Source of the DNA: Buxus sempervirens
Taxonomy: Eukaryota; Streptophyta; Magnoliopsida; Buxales; Buxaceae
Direction: 5' to 3'
Length of the DNA: 64,000 bases
Assembly (NCBI GenBank): GCA_947561395.2
Contig: OX387190.1
Location: 21,198,858 to 21,262,857, forward strand
Both the position numbers and the translations under genes were made by a program. The notes below the pieces were generated by a model. It was given only the letters and a program-made list of their open reading frames with translations. It was not told where the DNA came from and searched no databases. Numbering within the stretch: position 1 is the stretch's first letter; each line of letters starts with the position of its first letter. Positions 12,256-24,908 of the stretch are shown here, piece by piece.

Positions 12256-12769
12256 GGGAAATCTACACAAAGCTTCCTTTCAAGTTCAGTAAAATCAGAA
12301 ATATCTCCCTTCATGTTTCTGAAATAAAATTTACCTCCCTCCATATTTGGTTCGTTATATCATTTAAGTCCCATTTACCAAGTGATTAGTGGAGTTTTTG
12401 AGTAAAAAAGATGAATTTAATTAATTTTAGATCGTCTTACCATTATAAAATTGTTAGCCAAGATAAATAATAGTTTATTAAAAAAAATTTCCGAATTAAA
12501 TTATAATTTTCCCTCTTGTTTTCTTTTCAAAATTAAATTTGTTACAAGGTAAATTGATATCAATTTAGACAATTAACTTTATGAAGGTAAAATAGTTCCA
12601 ATTAATAAAAGTTCAAAAAATTTACTAAAAACTTTGGCTGTCACTCAAGAGAAGGGTGGTAAATGTTACAATCAACAACATTTGGGGGGAGTAAAATGAT
12701 ATTCTGAAAACATTAAGGAAGGTTTTTGTAAGTTTACCAAACCTGAAGAGAGCTTTGTGTTATTTACTG
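12256..12769. mobile_element. Non-autonomous Mutator-like MITE
   Basis: A 514-bp element with degenerate terminal inverted repeats of about 85-90 bp. The left end (ACACAAAGCTTCCTTTCAAG and onward) pairs with the complement of the right end (ACACAAAGCTCTCTTCAGG and onward). It is flanked by a 9-bp duplication TTAAAATTT (12247-12255) and TTAAAATCT (12770-12778) with one mismatch. There is no reading frame. The interior is AT-rich. Confidence 0.6.
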
Positions 12770-12778
12770 TTAAAATCT

Positions 12779-15428
12779 TGGATCGGCCATTGAAAAATGT
12801 GATAAGACCAAATATGCACGGATCATAGGCTGATATAGTTTAAAAAAAAAACATAGTGAACGTGAATCGCCAAAATTCTTTATCATGGATGAGTTACTTC
12901 TTTCCACTAGTATTTTTATAATGCATTCCCATTTCCTCAGTCAATGCCAGTTCAGACTTTGCAAGCCAGATTATTCCCAAGTTCTTCAAGAACTAACCCA
13001 TACATGATAAAGAACTAAGTGGATAACGATGCTTCACAACTGCAGGGAGTAGTGGGTCAATATATGGATTAATCAAGGAAACACTGAGAATTATAACTAA
13101 TTAGACAGAGTAATGTGTCAGGAATTAATACTATGTTTCCAGCTCCCAGACCAGGATGGTCAATCAAAACTGATGACTGGTACAGACCAGCCAAACCGTT
13201 GTGATGAATCCACCAATTGACATATTATTTTACATATAAACCGAGTTTTCCAAGTAACCAAAGCATCCCAGACCCTGTGGCAGTCGAATTCGGTCACCCC
13301 TGACTGGCCAACACAGTTCAAGGTCTCAAACATTGGGAAACCTCATAGTTTATAGAAAATGTTAATTTCTGTCATGATTCATGAAAACAAGCAAAGATAA
13401 ACAAGAAGAAGGAAAACTCAAACGACATTAACTCATACATTTCAAGAGAGTCGTTTCACAGTAACATCACATATTCCAAATTAATAAAACAATTAGATGC
13501 TGCTGATAACAACAAATAACATTCTTTTCTAATATAGCAACAACTATTCATTATATAGAAAATTTTAAATGCATACCTTTTAAAGACGATTTCCGAATTA
13601 TTGTCTAGCAAATTATCTGAGCAGCATAATGCAAAAAAGTGTAAGATGCACACTTTTGTAACAATAAAATAATTTCAATCTTGCATTTCCAAGTCAAGGG
13701 TGCTTCTAGAAGCAATATGGTCCACCAAAACCAATTATGGGAATAACATGCTCAATGTCTTACCAATTATTCAGCTATAAAACTCAAAAAATCAGTTATG
13801 ATTAGCAACCCAATGTGACAATGAAACCAATCAGAATCGTTACTTAATATGATCATCATGTCATCAGATTTGGAAGCCATCAAGTTGAGGCCTCAATAAC
13901 CCAGAAGACGCCATCCCTCTAGTCACTGGTACAGATGGGGTATCCATGCAAGAGGGCAAAAAGAAAAACCACACAAAGGTCCAAAAATAAGATATCCTTA
14001 AGACAAAAACCAAGTGACAAGATGATCCTAACTAATTGATATTAAATTTTGATAGAAAAAAGGAGAAAGAAATGGGAATTGCATAAATCTGGGGGCTAAT
14101 TATCAAACTACACTATTATTTTCATACAACATGCTACATGCTTCTCCCGTTCTTCTGATAAGATATCTGATCAACTGATTGCTACTGTTGGTTCTTTTTT
14201 TTTTTTTTTTTGATGAATGGATTGCTACCGTTAGTTCTTCTTCCATTTATAAGTTAAAAAAAAAACTGCAGTTAAAGAAAGAGAAGGAGAAAATATAAAA
14301 AAACAAAAAAAGGAAAAAAAAATGGCAAAAGAGGACAAAGATAGGGAGGAAGGGAAGGAGTGGGGAGGCCTACCAAGGATTGGTAACTTATGCCCGATGG
14401 GGAAAATGGGAATTTATCTTCCACCAACCACAAAGTATAATTCTTGTTGGGTTTAAATTTGTTATTGTAATTACTTATGTAAAGCTATCCAAACAAGGAT
14501 AAGGCATCTCTTTAATTCAGCCTCACTATAAATGGAAAAATTTATGGTTCTTCTTGATTGAACCAAATACATCTGCGTACATCAAGTCCAATTACAATAT
14601 GCTCCACACATTTTCTCTTCATTATTCCTGCCTAAAAAAAATACCGAAACGGACATCCGCAATAAGATAAATGGTTACAATAAATTGCAATACACCAGGA
14701 ATTCAAACCACAGACAACCATCAGGAAAATGCAAAGGACTAAGACAGGCTACTACCTATTTGAAGAATAGTAATATCACAACCTTTTACCCAAAAGCATC
14801 CACACAGTTCCAACCTTTCTTAGCTGCCCTAAAGCCTGTTTATACTAGCCAGAATTGCAGTTCAGAAGAACCAATACAGTTCAACATTCAGTAACCTCTA
14901 TTTCAAAGGGTGATCAAATTTCCCTCAAATAATAGCTTCCTTCATTTTTCACAGGAAATAGGAAACAGCACAAAGGTGTTTCCTTGGACCGAAGGTGCAA
15001 CATTGCCAACAAATTAGACATTTGAAACTCCGAGACACATATAGAAAAATTACGTGTATTATCTTAGCATCCCGAATGGAAAAATTCATTGCAAGAATAC
15101 AATCAGAGACATAAACACCTATAAGGAGAAAATGCAGCCAGCTCAAACCCCAAAATAATTGACAAAAAGATTTTCATTAATTATAAAGCTAACAAAAACC
15201 AATAAGAGGCCCACAGATGTAAATAAGTTAAGAACTAAAAACTAAATCTATATCTTCTATTCACAGTTACGATAAAGACATTCTGCAAATTAGTCGATGC
15301 AAAATGAAGTGAGTTCCCTGCCATCACATGGACACATAATCAACAATATAACCACCATTATCAGACCTTATCCATCTTCATCCTTCCTTGAAAAAGATAC
15401 GAACAAAAGGACGACAGACCCATTCTGA
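12779..15428. other. Intergenic, including 3' flank of the cold-shock gene
   Basis: AT-rich sequence with poly-T and poly-A runs (about 14196-14212 and 14256-14320). No supported gene. The last few hundred bases before 15429 are the likely 3' untranslated region of the minus-strand cold-shock gene. Confidence 0.5.
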
Positions 15429-16346
15429 CTAGTCTTGATCAGGGCAATCTTTGGCAAGATGACCCTGCTCCCCACAATTAAAACAGTGTCCACCACTACC
15501 GCCGGAATATCCAAAAACACCACCTCTGTCACGACCACTACTTCTTCCTTGATTACAATCCCTTGCTAAATGACCAGTTCGCCCACAATTATAACAAGCA
15601 CCTCCATCTCCACCACCACCGTCACCAACAACACTATTGCCTCTGCCACTTGCTTGACAATCCCGCGCCAAATGACCGGTTCGACCACAATTATAACACG
15701 GACCAAGACCAGGACCGCCACCACCTCCGTGACAATCCCTAGCCAAATGACCAGTTTTTCCACAATTGTAACACGCAGCGCCACCATCACCTCCACCACC
15801 TTTGTAACAATCGCGAGCGAAATGATCAGTTTTTCCACAATTATAGCACGCAGCGCCACCATCACCACCACCTCCGCCGCCATCGCCACTACCACTACCA
15901 CTACCTCTACTGCCGTAACGACCAACGCGGCTATCCTGATAACATTCCCTCGCGAAATGGCCCGCTTGCCCACATTTGTAACAGGCACTACCACCAAAGC
16001 CTCCATCACCCATCCTTCCTCCTCTCATTCCACTCCTTCCTCCTCCTCTACCATAACCTCCACCTCTGCTCATTCCGCCGGAAATCCCTCTCCAGTCACC
16101 ACCACTACCGCCACCGCCGGAACTATCGGGTCTCACCACATCGACAGCCTTGGTTCGTCCATCCTCACCAGTTTCAACCACGAACTCCACCTCCTCACCT
16201 TCCGAAAGGGTTCGGAACCCATCCGACAGGATGGAACGCTGATGAACGAAGAGATCCTCGCCACCTTCGTTAGGAGTAATGAACCCAAAACCCTTATGAT
16301 CATTGAACCATCTCACGACACCCATTGATCTGTTTACCTGAGCCAT
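15429..16346 (-). CDS. Cold-shock-domain protein with six CCHC zinc knuckles
   Basis: A nucleic-acid-binding protein of the plant CSP/glycine-rich type, probably an RNA chaperone acting in nucleus and cytoplasm. The N-terminal cold-shock domain (about residues 8-75) carries RNP-1-like KGFGFITP and RNP-2-like DLFVHQ. A glycine/arginine-rich region separates it from six CX2CX4HX4C knuckles: [42 protein letters not shown], two copies of [14 protein letters not shown], and [15 protein letters not shown] prefer the ATG giving [14 protein letters not shown] (305 residues); a second in-frame ATG six codons upstream is possible. Intronless. From memory, long Arabidopsis members have seven knuckles, so six is within normal variation. 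The second knuckle has Asp before its His where the others have Gly. Confidence 0.93.
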   Translation of the reverse strand: MAQVNRSMGVVRWFNDHKGFGFITPNEGGEDLFVHQRSILSDGFRTLSEGEEVEFVVETGEDGRTKAVDVVRPDSSGGGGSGGDWRGISGGMSRGGGYGRGGGRSGMRGGRMGDGGFGGSACYKCGQAGHFARECYQDSRVGRYGSRGSGSGSGDGGGGGGDGGAACYNCGKTDHFARDCYKGGGGDGGAACYNCGKTGHLARDCHGGGGGPGLGPCYNCGRTGHLARDCQASGRGNSVVGDGGGGDGGACYNCGRTGHLARDCNQGRSSGRDRGGVFGYSGGSGGHCFNCGEQGHLAKDCPDQD

Positions 16347-17092
16347 TATTCTCCTGCAACTCAACTACGTAAAACCCTAAAACAGAAAAAGAAAGCGCAG
16401 AACCTCTCGATACACCCCTCCTCGTAACACCTATTCATGGAAGTAACCGAAGCTCTTACAATGGCGGCGACGGCTTCTTGTCCTTCTTAAGTCAGGAATC
16501 TGCGAAGATGAAGGATCATGATGACCGATCCAACGGCGGAAATCTGAATTAGTCTCTTTTCATTTTTACTGTACAACGTGTTGACCTATCATTGGTTCAG
16601 GGTAAGGTCTCATGACATATAAATAAAGTGCGTCGGATACAAAAATTTCGTTGACATCAAGTCAATGAGAACAACGGTCTGTTTTACATCAAATGATCAA
16701 AATGAGTCAAAGACTTTACCGTAGAATCTAAACGTGGTGGTGTTTTATTGGATACATGAGCTATCATGTGAGGTTTGCGTGAGGACGTCACTCATCAAGG
16801 GTATTTAAGTACTTGTCTACTTTCGTTGGTGGAAGACGAAAAGGTTTAAAAGGGACCTTGTTGTCCAAGCAACATCGAGTCTTGCCCTCCAAGAAACTTT
16901 AATAAAGCCTCGAAGGACTCGCATCCTACCGCAGCGGAGGCCGCATCCAGTCTCTCATGGAGAGGGTGGGTCCCACCATTTATTGGAGGCCCCCATCATT
17001 CATTTGGGGCCTCACAGCCTTCATGTGAGAGGCTGTATGCAGCCTCTGCTGCATACGATGTCCATCCTCAAAACACGGTCCCAAATCGAAAT
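16347..17092. other. 5' flank of the cold-shock gene and intergenic DNA
   Basis: The first part is the probable 5' leader and promoter of the minus-strand cold-shock gene. No firm TATA or cis-element can be assigned. The remainder has no gene-like frame. Confidence 0.4.
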
Positions 17093-17300
17093 GAAATCAT
17101 CTACTGTAATATTGTGCGGCAGACATGTGCAGCGCCGTGGGATGATGTTACATGTAACATCTCACGGCCTATATTTTTTCTGTTAAAATATCTTTTCACA
17201 TCGAAAACTGTGAAAAGATACAAGCCGTGAGATGTTGCACATGTCAACATCTCACCGGAGCTACAAATGTCTGCCGCACCACCTTGTGGCAGACGATTTC
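17093..17300. repeat. Foldback element (about 208 bp)
   Basis: The left arm (GAAATCATCTAC, then GTGCGGCAGACATGTG) pairs with the complement of the right arm (GAAATCGTCTGCC, then GTGCGGCAGACATTTG). Inside each arm is a smaller dyad, with CATCTCACGGC or its complement appearing in both. Nearly the whole block can fold back on itself. It looks like a foldback MITE. No target duplication was resolved. Confidence 0.5.
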
Positions 17301-17869
17301 AACCCTCCAAAATCTGCTAGAACAGTTGTACTTACGGGCTTCTGGTTCTGGGTGGCCCTTTGCATTTTTTAAAAATAAAAAATTGAATAGTATATTTATT
17401 AAAATTTATTTATTACTTTATTTAAGAAACATTTGGCATGCATGTAATTAGAGTTGTAAGTTTCGCCCAACCCGATCTAAACAATAGCCGAGATAAGACT
17501 TTAGGTTTGGATTTGGGTTTGGATTGGACTTAGTTTTAAATTTGAAGTTGAGTTTTGGTTGGGCTTCGGTTCATGCTTTGTGGCCTAAAAAACCTAAATT
17601 AAAGAATAAATTCATGAGTTATATCCAAATATAACTTTCCAAGGAATAATCCCAAGACTTATATTCAAACATAGTTTTTTATATGATATTTCTCTCTTGT
17701 TTAAAAGAATTAAGAGTTATTCTCTCTCTTATATTTGAAGAAATTGGGAGTTGTTATTTTTCCAACATGCTATTAAGAAAATTACAACATTAATGATTTG
17801 TTTATACTAGTTTTATAGAACCTTGAAAAAAGGGTATTGACCATATTAAAGTGAAATCTATGGAGATGG

Positions 17870-18640
17870 TGTAAGCACCCAAATTTTACACCTTGAAATT
17901 GCACAAAAATCAAGGTGAAACTAGAGACCCAAATTCCTTGCATAATTTTGCTCATGTGATAGAGAATGTTGAACCAAGCACGTTGGAAAAACCGCGCTCA
18001 AATCCGATGAAAAATGAGCGAGTTATGGGTTCATAAAATTTAAGGGCAAACTTAGAAATTTGGAGGTTCTATATTTTACTGTTTTTAGTGACACATGGTG
18101 TGACCAAATGCGCACCATGTGAAATTTCATGGTGCACTCAAAATGTGTTGTGGCTTTATTCAGAGTTGTTGACTAAGTCAAGGAAGAAACAAATAAAAAT
18201 TGAAAAAAAAAACGAAATGGGAAAATGCTTTTAAATTGAAGACTCGGAGTTTACGGGGGACTTAGAATCTAGGATGTCGTTGGGAAGTTCGGGAGATAAG
18301 GAAGGATTGTCAGTGATAAATATTACAAGGAGAGCGACTTGGGAGAAGGTGACAGCGATAAAAGGAGGTCGCTGGAGAGATTGGGGGAAGGGGGTGTACG
18401 TAGGAGAAAAAAAAATTTAGGGGGTACGTCTTAAAGAAAAAGAAAAAGGGTACTACAGATATTCTGGGTTGGAGGATAGAGAGGACTTGAAATCGGCTTG
18501 AACCCCTTGCTGGAATATCTGCTAGTCCAACGGTGAGTGGGGTGTACACGTCTGTAAATGATACTAACATGTATACCCTACTCACCGTTAGACCAAAAGA
18601 TCTTCCACCGTAGGCTCCAGCTGACATGGCCTCGATAGAG
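17870..18640 (-). mobile_element. Possible decayed Tat-type LTR fragment
   Basis: On the plus strand it starts TGTAAGCACCCAAATTTTACACC, which resembles the start of the solo LTR at 52539 (TGTTAGCACC and TTTTTGCACCCC). About 150 bp in, it has a line like CGATGAAAAATGAGCGAGTTATGG, echoing the conserved AAGTTATGAG region of those LTRs. No end or target duplication was found, and orientation is uncertain. Weak support. Confidence 0.25.
18525..18593. repeat. Perfect-arm hairpin, 26-bp arms
   Basis: The left arm starts GTCCAACGGTGAGTGGGG and the right arm is its near complement ending CTCACCGTTAGAC, with a 17-base loop between. About four mismatches occur over 26 pairs. It could be a very small foldback element or a stem-loop in a transcript. 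Confidence 0.6.
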
Positions 18641-20300
18641 AGCTCTCTCTATTTCGTTTTGTATTTTTAGGTTGCTCCAAGCTTTTGCACCCACGTTTTC
18701 CTATCAATCGATCTCCGGCAACTCATCCAAACTCTGATCACATATCATATATCGATCCTTCTCCTTCAGCCTTCTGCAACACCTTCTCGGTCCATCTCCG
18801 AGCGGCAATTCAACATAAGATCAAGTAAAATTAAACTCACAGTTCCGGCATTCAAATATCCATTTAATAATCAGGCAATGAGTACTTTAAGGAGTACTTT
18901 AGGTACTTTGTTTCGGTCATAGCTCATCACTTCCTTTCGTTTTATGTTGATCCAAAGCAAATCTGGCTATGGTCGTTGGTCTTCAGATGACCCTCGGACG
19001 ATTGATAAACCATCCATGACATCGAACGATTGGTTGCATCTTGATAACGATACATCTATAAGCCACTGTTTCTTTAGGAATATAAGTAAATATATAAAAG
19101 TTCACCACCCCTACAATCAGTTTGACCTCTTAGTAGGAACGTTTTATATGGTATCAAAGACAGAGACAATACACATAGAATATTTTTTTTTCTACCGTTC
19201 CTACTAAAACTTAAAGGGAAAATTATGGAAAATGGACACTTTTTAAGAATATTTATAAAAACAGCCCACTAAGATCCCAAATTTCAAAAAAACTCGACTT
19301 TTTAAATTTAATTGCTCTGCAGGGTGAAGTTACGGTAGCACATTCCAAATGTCGTTTTTTCCCTTACACATAGGTAGGGAAACACGATAGACCCTCTTCC
19401 CCAAAATCCCTTCATTTGAAAACACCATCCAAACGAGAAGGTTTAGGGATTTTCCCCCATCAAAGGCCATTTGGTTCAAGGGAAATAGAGAAGATCCTCT
19501 TTGCCAATCGAGACAAGAGGGAAAGAGAGGGAAGCTCGCCACGACCACACCTGTTTGGCATCGCCGCGAACCCCCCTATTTGTGGTCATCGCCGTCGTCG
19601 TCGTCGTTGCCCACGGCGCCATGCCCTATTTGCCCTCGTCACCGTGTTCCACGACGCCACGTCCTCTTTGCCGTCATTGTCCATAGTTAAACTTCTGTTC
19701 ATCTTCAGCTTTGAATAATGAGGGATTAGGGCTTTTGGGTTGCCTTCTTTATTGTTACAATTTCTGGTTTATTTTGATGCCAAGGATCTTTTTCAACCAA
19801 ATTTTATGCCTTGTTTATTTCTAATACTTTTTAAATTGTCAGAAGGAAGTGTAATCTGATATACAACCCAGCGAACTTGCTTGTGCAATTTTGAACTTTT
19901 TCTTTGTTGCATTTTTCTTTCAAACTTGCTTCTCACAGGTGAACTCTCTGAGAAATGATGGGGGATGTTAATGCTATAGAAGCATACTGGAACAGGATAA
20001 GAATTATCTTGCAATAATAAAACGACATGGTGCAATTCGTCTCAATTGCCCTATCACATTTTACCTATCTCTTGTCACATAGTCTAAATTTTGTTTTCCT
20101 TTAAAAATTTTCGGTTAAGCTCAAGTAAGGAAACTTTTTTTAACTCTATTGTATACTAATATATTTTTGAATATAAGTTGATGCTTAATTGTCTTTTTTT
20201 CTTTTAGATTATATATGAATATGATGCAAAGTCTTGATTATTTGTGTTTAGAAACTATTACCATGGTTGGATGTTGAAGCTATTGAATCGGAAGAAATTT
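18641..20300. other. Intergenic DNA left of the Copia element
   Basis: The region around 19380-19690 is GC-richer and gene-like in composition, with a CGTCGTCGTCG run near 19590. No frame resembles a known protein. A transcribed leader or first exon broken by the Copia insertion is possible but not shown. Confidence 0.35.
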
Positions 20301-20486
20301 TGTTTACATCTTCTTTCTCACTCTTTTTACATTACCGAGATGTGCTTTATATAATGATACAAAAGGGATATTCCTGGGGAATATTATAACAGAATGATCT
20401 TCTGAGCAGGTTCTAGAAGATATTCTGTTATGGTTCAGCTTTTGGGTTTAGTGGTTCAATTAGGCATGGATGATGATGGTTTAACA
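20301..20486 (-). repeat. Copia 3' LTR
   Basis: 186-bp copy matching 48239-48421 almost base for base. It is preceded, in element direction, by the C/G-rich tract at 20487-20493 that is the polypurine tract on the coding strand. Confidence 0.9.
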
Positions 20487-21671
20487 GCCCCCCTCAAGTC
20501 AAGCGGCAGTGGACGAAGGCGTAGACTTGCACAAGTGGATAGGAAATGAGCTGCAGATAGAGGCTTTGTGAAAACATTAGCGAGCTGATCCTTGCCGGAG
20601 ATGAAAGATACCGAAAGAGAGTTGTTGAGCACACGTTCTCTTACAAAGTGAAAATCAATCTCCACATGTTTAGTTCGAGCATGAAAGACCGGATTAGAGG
20701 AGAGATAAGTGGCACCCAGATTGTCACAATAAACCAAAGGTGCTTGGGGAAGATTGATACCAAGATCTTTACACAGATGCTGAAGCCAAATTATTTCTGC
20801 AACTGTATTAGCAACACCTTTAAACTCAGCTTCAGTAGATGATCGTGCAATGGTAGGTTGTTTCTTGGATGACCAAGAAACAATATTAGACCCAAAAAAT
20901 ATACAATAGCCACTAGTAGATCGCCGATCATCTGGGCAACCAGCCCAATCAGCATCAGAGAAGGCCACAAGATTGAACGAAGAGCTGGGTGTGATCAGTA
21001 AACCAAGATGGATGGTGTGCTTGAGATATCGAAGAATTCTTTTGACGACCTGCCAATGAGGGACACGAGGGGCATGCATGAATTGGCAGACTTTTGCAAC
21101 TGCAAAGGCTAAGTCTGGCCTGGTGAAAGACAAATATTGCAAAGACCCCACTGTGTTGCGATAAAGAGTGGGATTATCAAACAAATTCCCAGAAAAAGTG
21201 CTAAGTTTTTCCGAGGTAGACATTGGAGTCTTGACAGGCTTGGCCAAATGCATATTAGTGTGCAGCAGCAAATCATTAATGTATTTTTGTTGGGTAAGTA
21301 ATAATCCAGCAGGAGTAAAAGAGGCTTCTATACCCAGAAAATAATGAAGTTGCCCAAGATCAGTAATGGGGAAATCAGCTCTAAGAGCATTGAGAAGTGC
21401 AGAAATACTATCCAAATTGGTGCCTGTGACAAGTAAATCATCAACATAAACCAATATGTAGAGAGAAATACCACCAGAGATTCGCACAAATAGAGAGGAG
21501 TCCGCTAATGAAATAGTGAAACCAAGCTCAATAAGGCGGCAACTTAACCGAGAATACCATGCTCTAGGGGACTGCTTGAGGCCATAAATAGCCTTATGCA
21601 ATTTGCAGACATGGGAAGGATATTGAGGGTGGACGAAGCCAGGTGGTTGTGCCATATACACTGTCTCTGAT
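20456..21671 (-). pseudogene. Copia pol 3' part: reverse transcriptase and RNase H
   Basis: Contains KAIYGLKQSPRAWY and the RT catalytic YVDDLLVTG, FLGIE and SLQYLSFTRPDLAFA, then RNase H motifs DADWAGCPDDRRSTSGYC and STEAEFKGVA and the tail TKHVEIDFHFVRE. The frame is open throughout and its stop lies inside the 3' LTR. The upstream part of RT lies 20.9 kb away at 42559 because the Tat element inserted between residues of the FLHGPLS-to-YMAQPPG stretch. On its own this is a fragment. Confidence 0.95.
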
Positions 21672-23318
21672 TGTGAGACATGGGAAAAAAATCAATCTAA
21701 ATGATTTCCTCGATCATCACACGGGATTAAATAAAATAAAGAGTCGCCACCATTCAATTTAGGTGTGAATGGACACCAAAATTTTAAATAAGCACAAAAG
21801 GCAAATTTTAGGGTAAAATATCCCTCCTAAAAAAACAACCAGAAATGGGTAAGGGGATTAGGTTATGAACAGGGGAAGGTATTAGGCACCCCTATTCATC
21901 CACACAAGGTGGTTGCCAGGTATTTGTTCATGTTAAAATAAAGGAAAAAGCTTGCTATAGAAATCACGAAAAATCACAAAAAAGGAAAAAATATATGGTT
22001 TTTTTCATATGAATAGTCTGATTGATCCAGAACTATCAAATATGATCATACCATTCCTAGGGTTTCATGATCAAAACAAAATTGAGATAAAATCAATTTA
22101 AAGTGAAAAATCCAAAAATCTGGCTTCAAGTCAAAATTCTAGAAATCTAGAAAAATATAATTTTTATAAAATATTTCAAAATTGAACTTGAACAGTCCAG
22201 GATATAGATAAAGCCCAAATTTCACATTAAATCAGAAAATCAAAACCAAAAATACCCACATTGATGAAAAACACCAAAAGGGGAGAATTTAGACCGTAGG
22301 GTCTTCTCTCAATAATGAAAAACAATGTAAAACCACATCATGAAACCCTAGAATTTATTTTTAGGCTTCTGGATTCAGATCTACCATATTGATCATGATA
22401 GATCCAAGATCTTAGCCTAAAATCACAAAAATCACGAAAACAGTGCTGTGGGTGCAAAAGTGGCAAAAATCCAAATTTTGGCAAAAAGAGGGGATCTCAT
22501 GCTGTAAACATCATGGATTCATGTTATTCATTCAGATATATCATAAAAAGCATTAAAACATGATCAGGATATTCAAAACAGCCACATCTCACAAATTAGA
22601 GCACATGGGGGTCTACCCTACGGATCCACCTGTTCTCTTTTCCCCTAGTTCTCTCTTCACGTTTTACGGCTAGAGAGACTCTTGAGGTACTTGGAGACAA
22701 GTTTAGGAATACAAAAACAGATATGGCCTTATTCTACAGCAATAGAGATGATCCTATTACATCTAGAATTGAAGACAGAATATAAAAAGGGATAGGGGAC
22801 TTACCTGGATTGAGCAGGCAAAGCAGCAGGGGTTCCTCTTCTTCTCTTGGGAGCTTCTTAGAATTCCTTGGACTCAAAATTTCGTGGCCCTTAGCTAGAG
22901 GAATGAGCCTCTATTTATAGACACACCCAGGGGCATTGTTGGTCCAAGGAGATATAGCCTGATCCTCAGGATAGAGAGAAATATAGAGATAATGCCCATC
23001 CATAGTGGCTTCAGCGAATAAAATACTTAATTCGCTCGTTTAAAGATATATTGGACTTCAAATAAAGCTCGGAAATCGAGAGGAGGACAAAACTTGCACG
23101 TGTCTTTAATGCCCGTAAATGATTTACGGTCCAATGGTGACCGCATTAGTACTACGGGCGCGCCTGCCCGTAGATATTTTGCGGGCGAGATAGGCCCGTG
23201 AATCCAATACGGGCAAAGCCTGTTCATTCTATTTTTAGGCTTTTTTGACCTGTTTTTAAGCTCTAATTACATGTTTTTATTATTTTCTCATTTGGCAGTG
23301 CAATTTGGGGTGTCTACA
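21672..23318 (-). repeat. Tat element 3' LTR (1647 bp)
   Basis: On the coding strand it starts TGTAGACACCCC and ends CCCATGTCTCACA. A TATA box (complement of CTATTTATAG, 22911-22920) lies about 190 bp downstream of the palindrome array at 23111-23214. A PBS-like 9-mer TGGCGACTC sits 70 bp from the 3' end (21741-21749). The short open frame over the palindrome array is not a gene. Confidence 0.97.
23111..23214. promoter_or_regulatory. Palindrome array A (3' LTR, four units)
   Basis: Four 21-bp dyads of the form GCCCGTA-N7-TACGGGC start at 23111, 23139, 23166 and 23194, so the steps are 28, 27 and 28 bp. Half-sites deviate by one or two bases (GACCGCA, TACGGTC, GCGGGC). The N7 core sequences differ from unit to unit while the half-sites are kept, which points to selection on half-sites. 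Confidence 0.95.
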
Positions 23319-23334
23319 GCTGCCCCCTCTTTGC
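23319..23334 (-). other. Polypurine tract of the Tat element
   Basis: Read on the coding strand, AAAGAGGGGGCAGC immediately precedes the 3' LTR start TGTAGACACC. This is the plus-strand primer site for reverse transcription. Confidence 0.8.
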
Positions 23335-23668
23335 TGGTAATTGGAACCAATTACAAGCAGAGAGCAAAAAGACCCGCCAATTGCACTTTCTGAGATTCTT
23401 GTATAATCAATTGCACTTTGCAAGGATTAAAGAGATGATTTTTGAAAAAAAGAATTGATTGTGGAAGATTTGCTAAGAAATCCCTCAGCTTAAGGGCCAA
23501 ATCCTCCTCTCTCCTCTCACTGAGCACTTGTGGGCTATGAAGTGAGATTTAAGACAAAATTTTTAAACAAAAGTGGGTATGGTGGCAATCCTTGCAACTT
23601 ACAATTAATATAAACATTAATCTCTTAAAAATTGTGAGAAAATGATAAAAATATGCAATTTTGGCTTC

Positions 23669-23772
23669 GCCCGTATTTGGCTTACGGACAGACCCTATCC
23701 GTAGAGGGTTCACGGGCGACCGGGACCGTAATGGGCTCACGGGCGTCTGATGCCCGTATTGATGTTACGGAT
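23669..23772. promoter_or_regulatory. Palindrome array B (upstream of the antisense mobile-domain gene)
   Basis: Four 21-bp units at 23669, 23697, 23724 and 23752, with steps 28, 27 and 28, the same rhythm as array A. The units are GCCCGTA/TACGGAC, ATCCGTA/CACGGGC, GACCGTA/CACGGGC and GCCCGTA/TACGGAT, each with a 7-bp core. It lies upstream of the leader and 5' untranslated intron of the plus-strand gene. No clear TATA box follows. Confidence 0.9.
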
Positions 23773-24148
23773 TTTACTTTTCTTCTTAAACTCGCGACCG
23801 CGACCATTTCTCTTCTCTGCTCGCATTTGGCCCTAATTCTCTTCTGTCCGTATCTTCTTCTCCGGTCATTTCTCATCTTCTCCAAATCTCCGACGCCTCA
23901 CACTGTTCTTCTCCGGCGACTTTCCTATTTCCGGCGACGATTTGCCCATTCCGGCTACGATTTGCCCATTCCGACGACAACCTGCCTTCTTTATTGGGCG
24001 ACTATTCCCTTCTTCTGCAACCATCCGATCAGTGTTCGAAGGTTCTTCATTGACTTACTCAAATTATTCGGCTTCTTTTTCTCTAGGAGCTTGGTGGATC
24101 AGAGGTTCGACCGCTGCTTACTTGTATTTCTTTCTTTAATCCTTCCTG

Positions 24149-24908
24149 GTAAGTGGCCGAAACACTTATTCCTGTTGCAACCAATGTATTGCAAATAACC
24201 ATATGACTGAACTAGCTTGGCTCATGCATGAATTTGCTCTGATCCGAAATTTGTTATGCTATGATCTGGATGCCCAATATATGCCGAATCTGTTATTGTT
24301 TTGATAATTGCTTTATGAACAAATAAGCTCCATCATGCTATAAGTTCTGTTGTAAATCCTGATTCTTCTTGGTTTGTCTGAAATTTGCCCACATGCCTGT
24401 AACCTTTTTTACTCAGATTTGATTTCTTCTTTGAATTTCTACTTTGATCTTGTATGCTTCTAATTGAAATTCTGATTCCCTTTTATCATTGGCAAGTTAG
24501 ACCGAATTCCTTGCTAATTGATTACCCTGACTTTGCATGATATTTTTGATTCTATCTTTACACATAAGTTGTTGCTATATCTCACTTTAACTTGAATGAT
24601 TTAGGCTACCTTCCTTGCTTACTATCCCATCTTACTGTTTAGAGCATCATCTTGCCTTTTCCTTGTTGTCATCTACTTGGCCTGTCCTGAAACCAAACAA
24701 AACAAAATAATTAGGCATAAGTAACAAGCCATTATAAGATAGTTGAACTTCCTAAAAATTTCTTAAAAGAATAATCTTCTTTGATCAATTCCTGATTTGG
24801 TCATGAATATCTAAATCCTTTTTCTCATTTTCTTTTCCATGTAAACTTGATAAAAATGAAAATCAAACAATCAAGAAATAATTAATATCTCCCTGATTTG
24901 AACCGTAG
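24149..24908 (+). other. Probable 5' untranslated intron of the antisense mobile-domain gene
   Basis: A donor TTCCTG|GTAAGTGG at 24149 and an acceptor ACCGTAG directly before the ATG at 24909 bracket 760 bp of T-rich, intron-like DNA without coding. This is inferred from splice consensus only. A leader intron ending right at the start codon is common in plant genes. Confidence 0.5.

Noticed and set aside
15570..16328. Plus-strand Thr/Ser-rich open frame opposite the cold-shock gene
   Set aside because: It is the shadow of the glycine-rich repeats on the other strand. It has no domain, and the minus-strand protein is clearly the real gene.
19416..19718. GC-richer frame left of the Copia element as a gene
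   Set aside because: Composition is suggestive, but no motif, splice pattern or family resemblance could be supported.
23027..23227. Identical 66-codon frames in the two Tat LTRs (also 42262-42462)
   Set aside because: They run across the palindrome array, have no family resemblance, and exist twice only because the LTR is duplicated.
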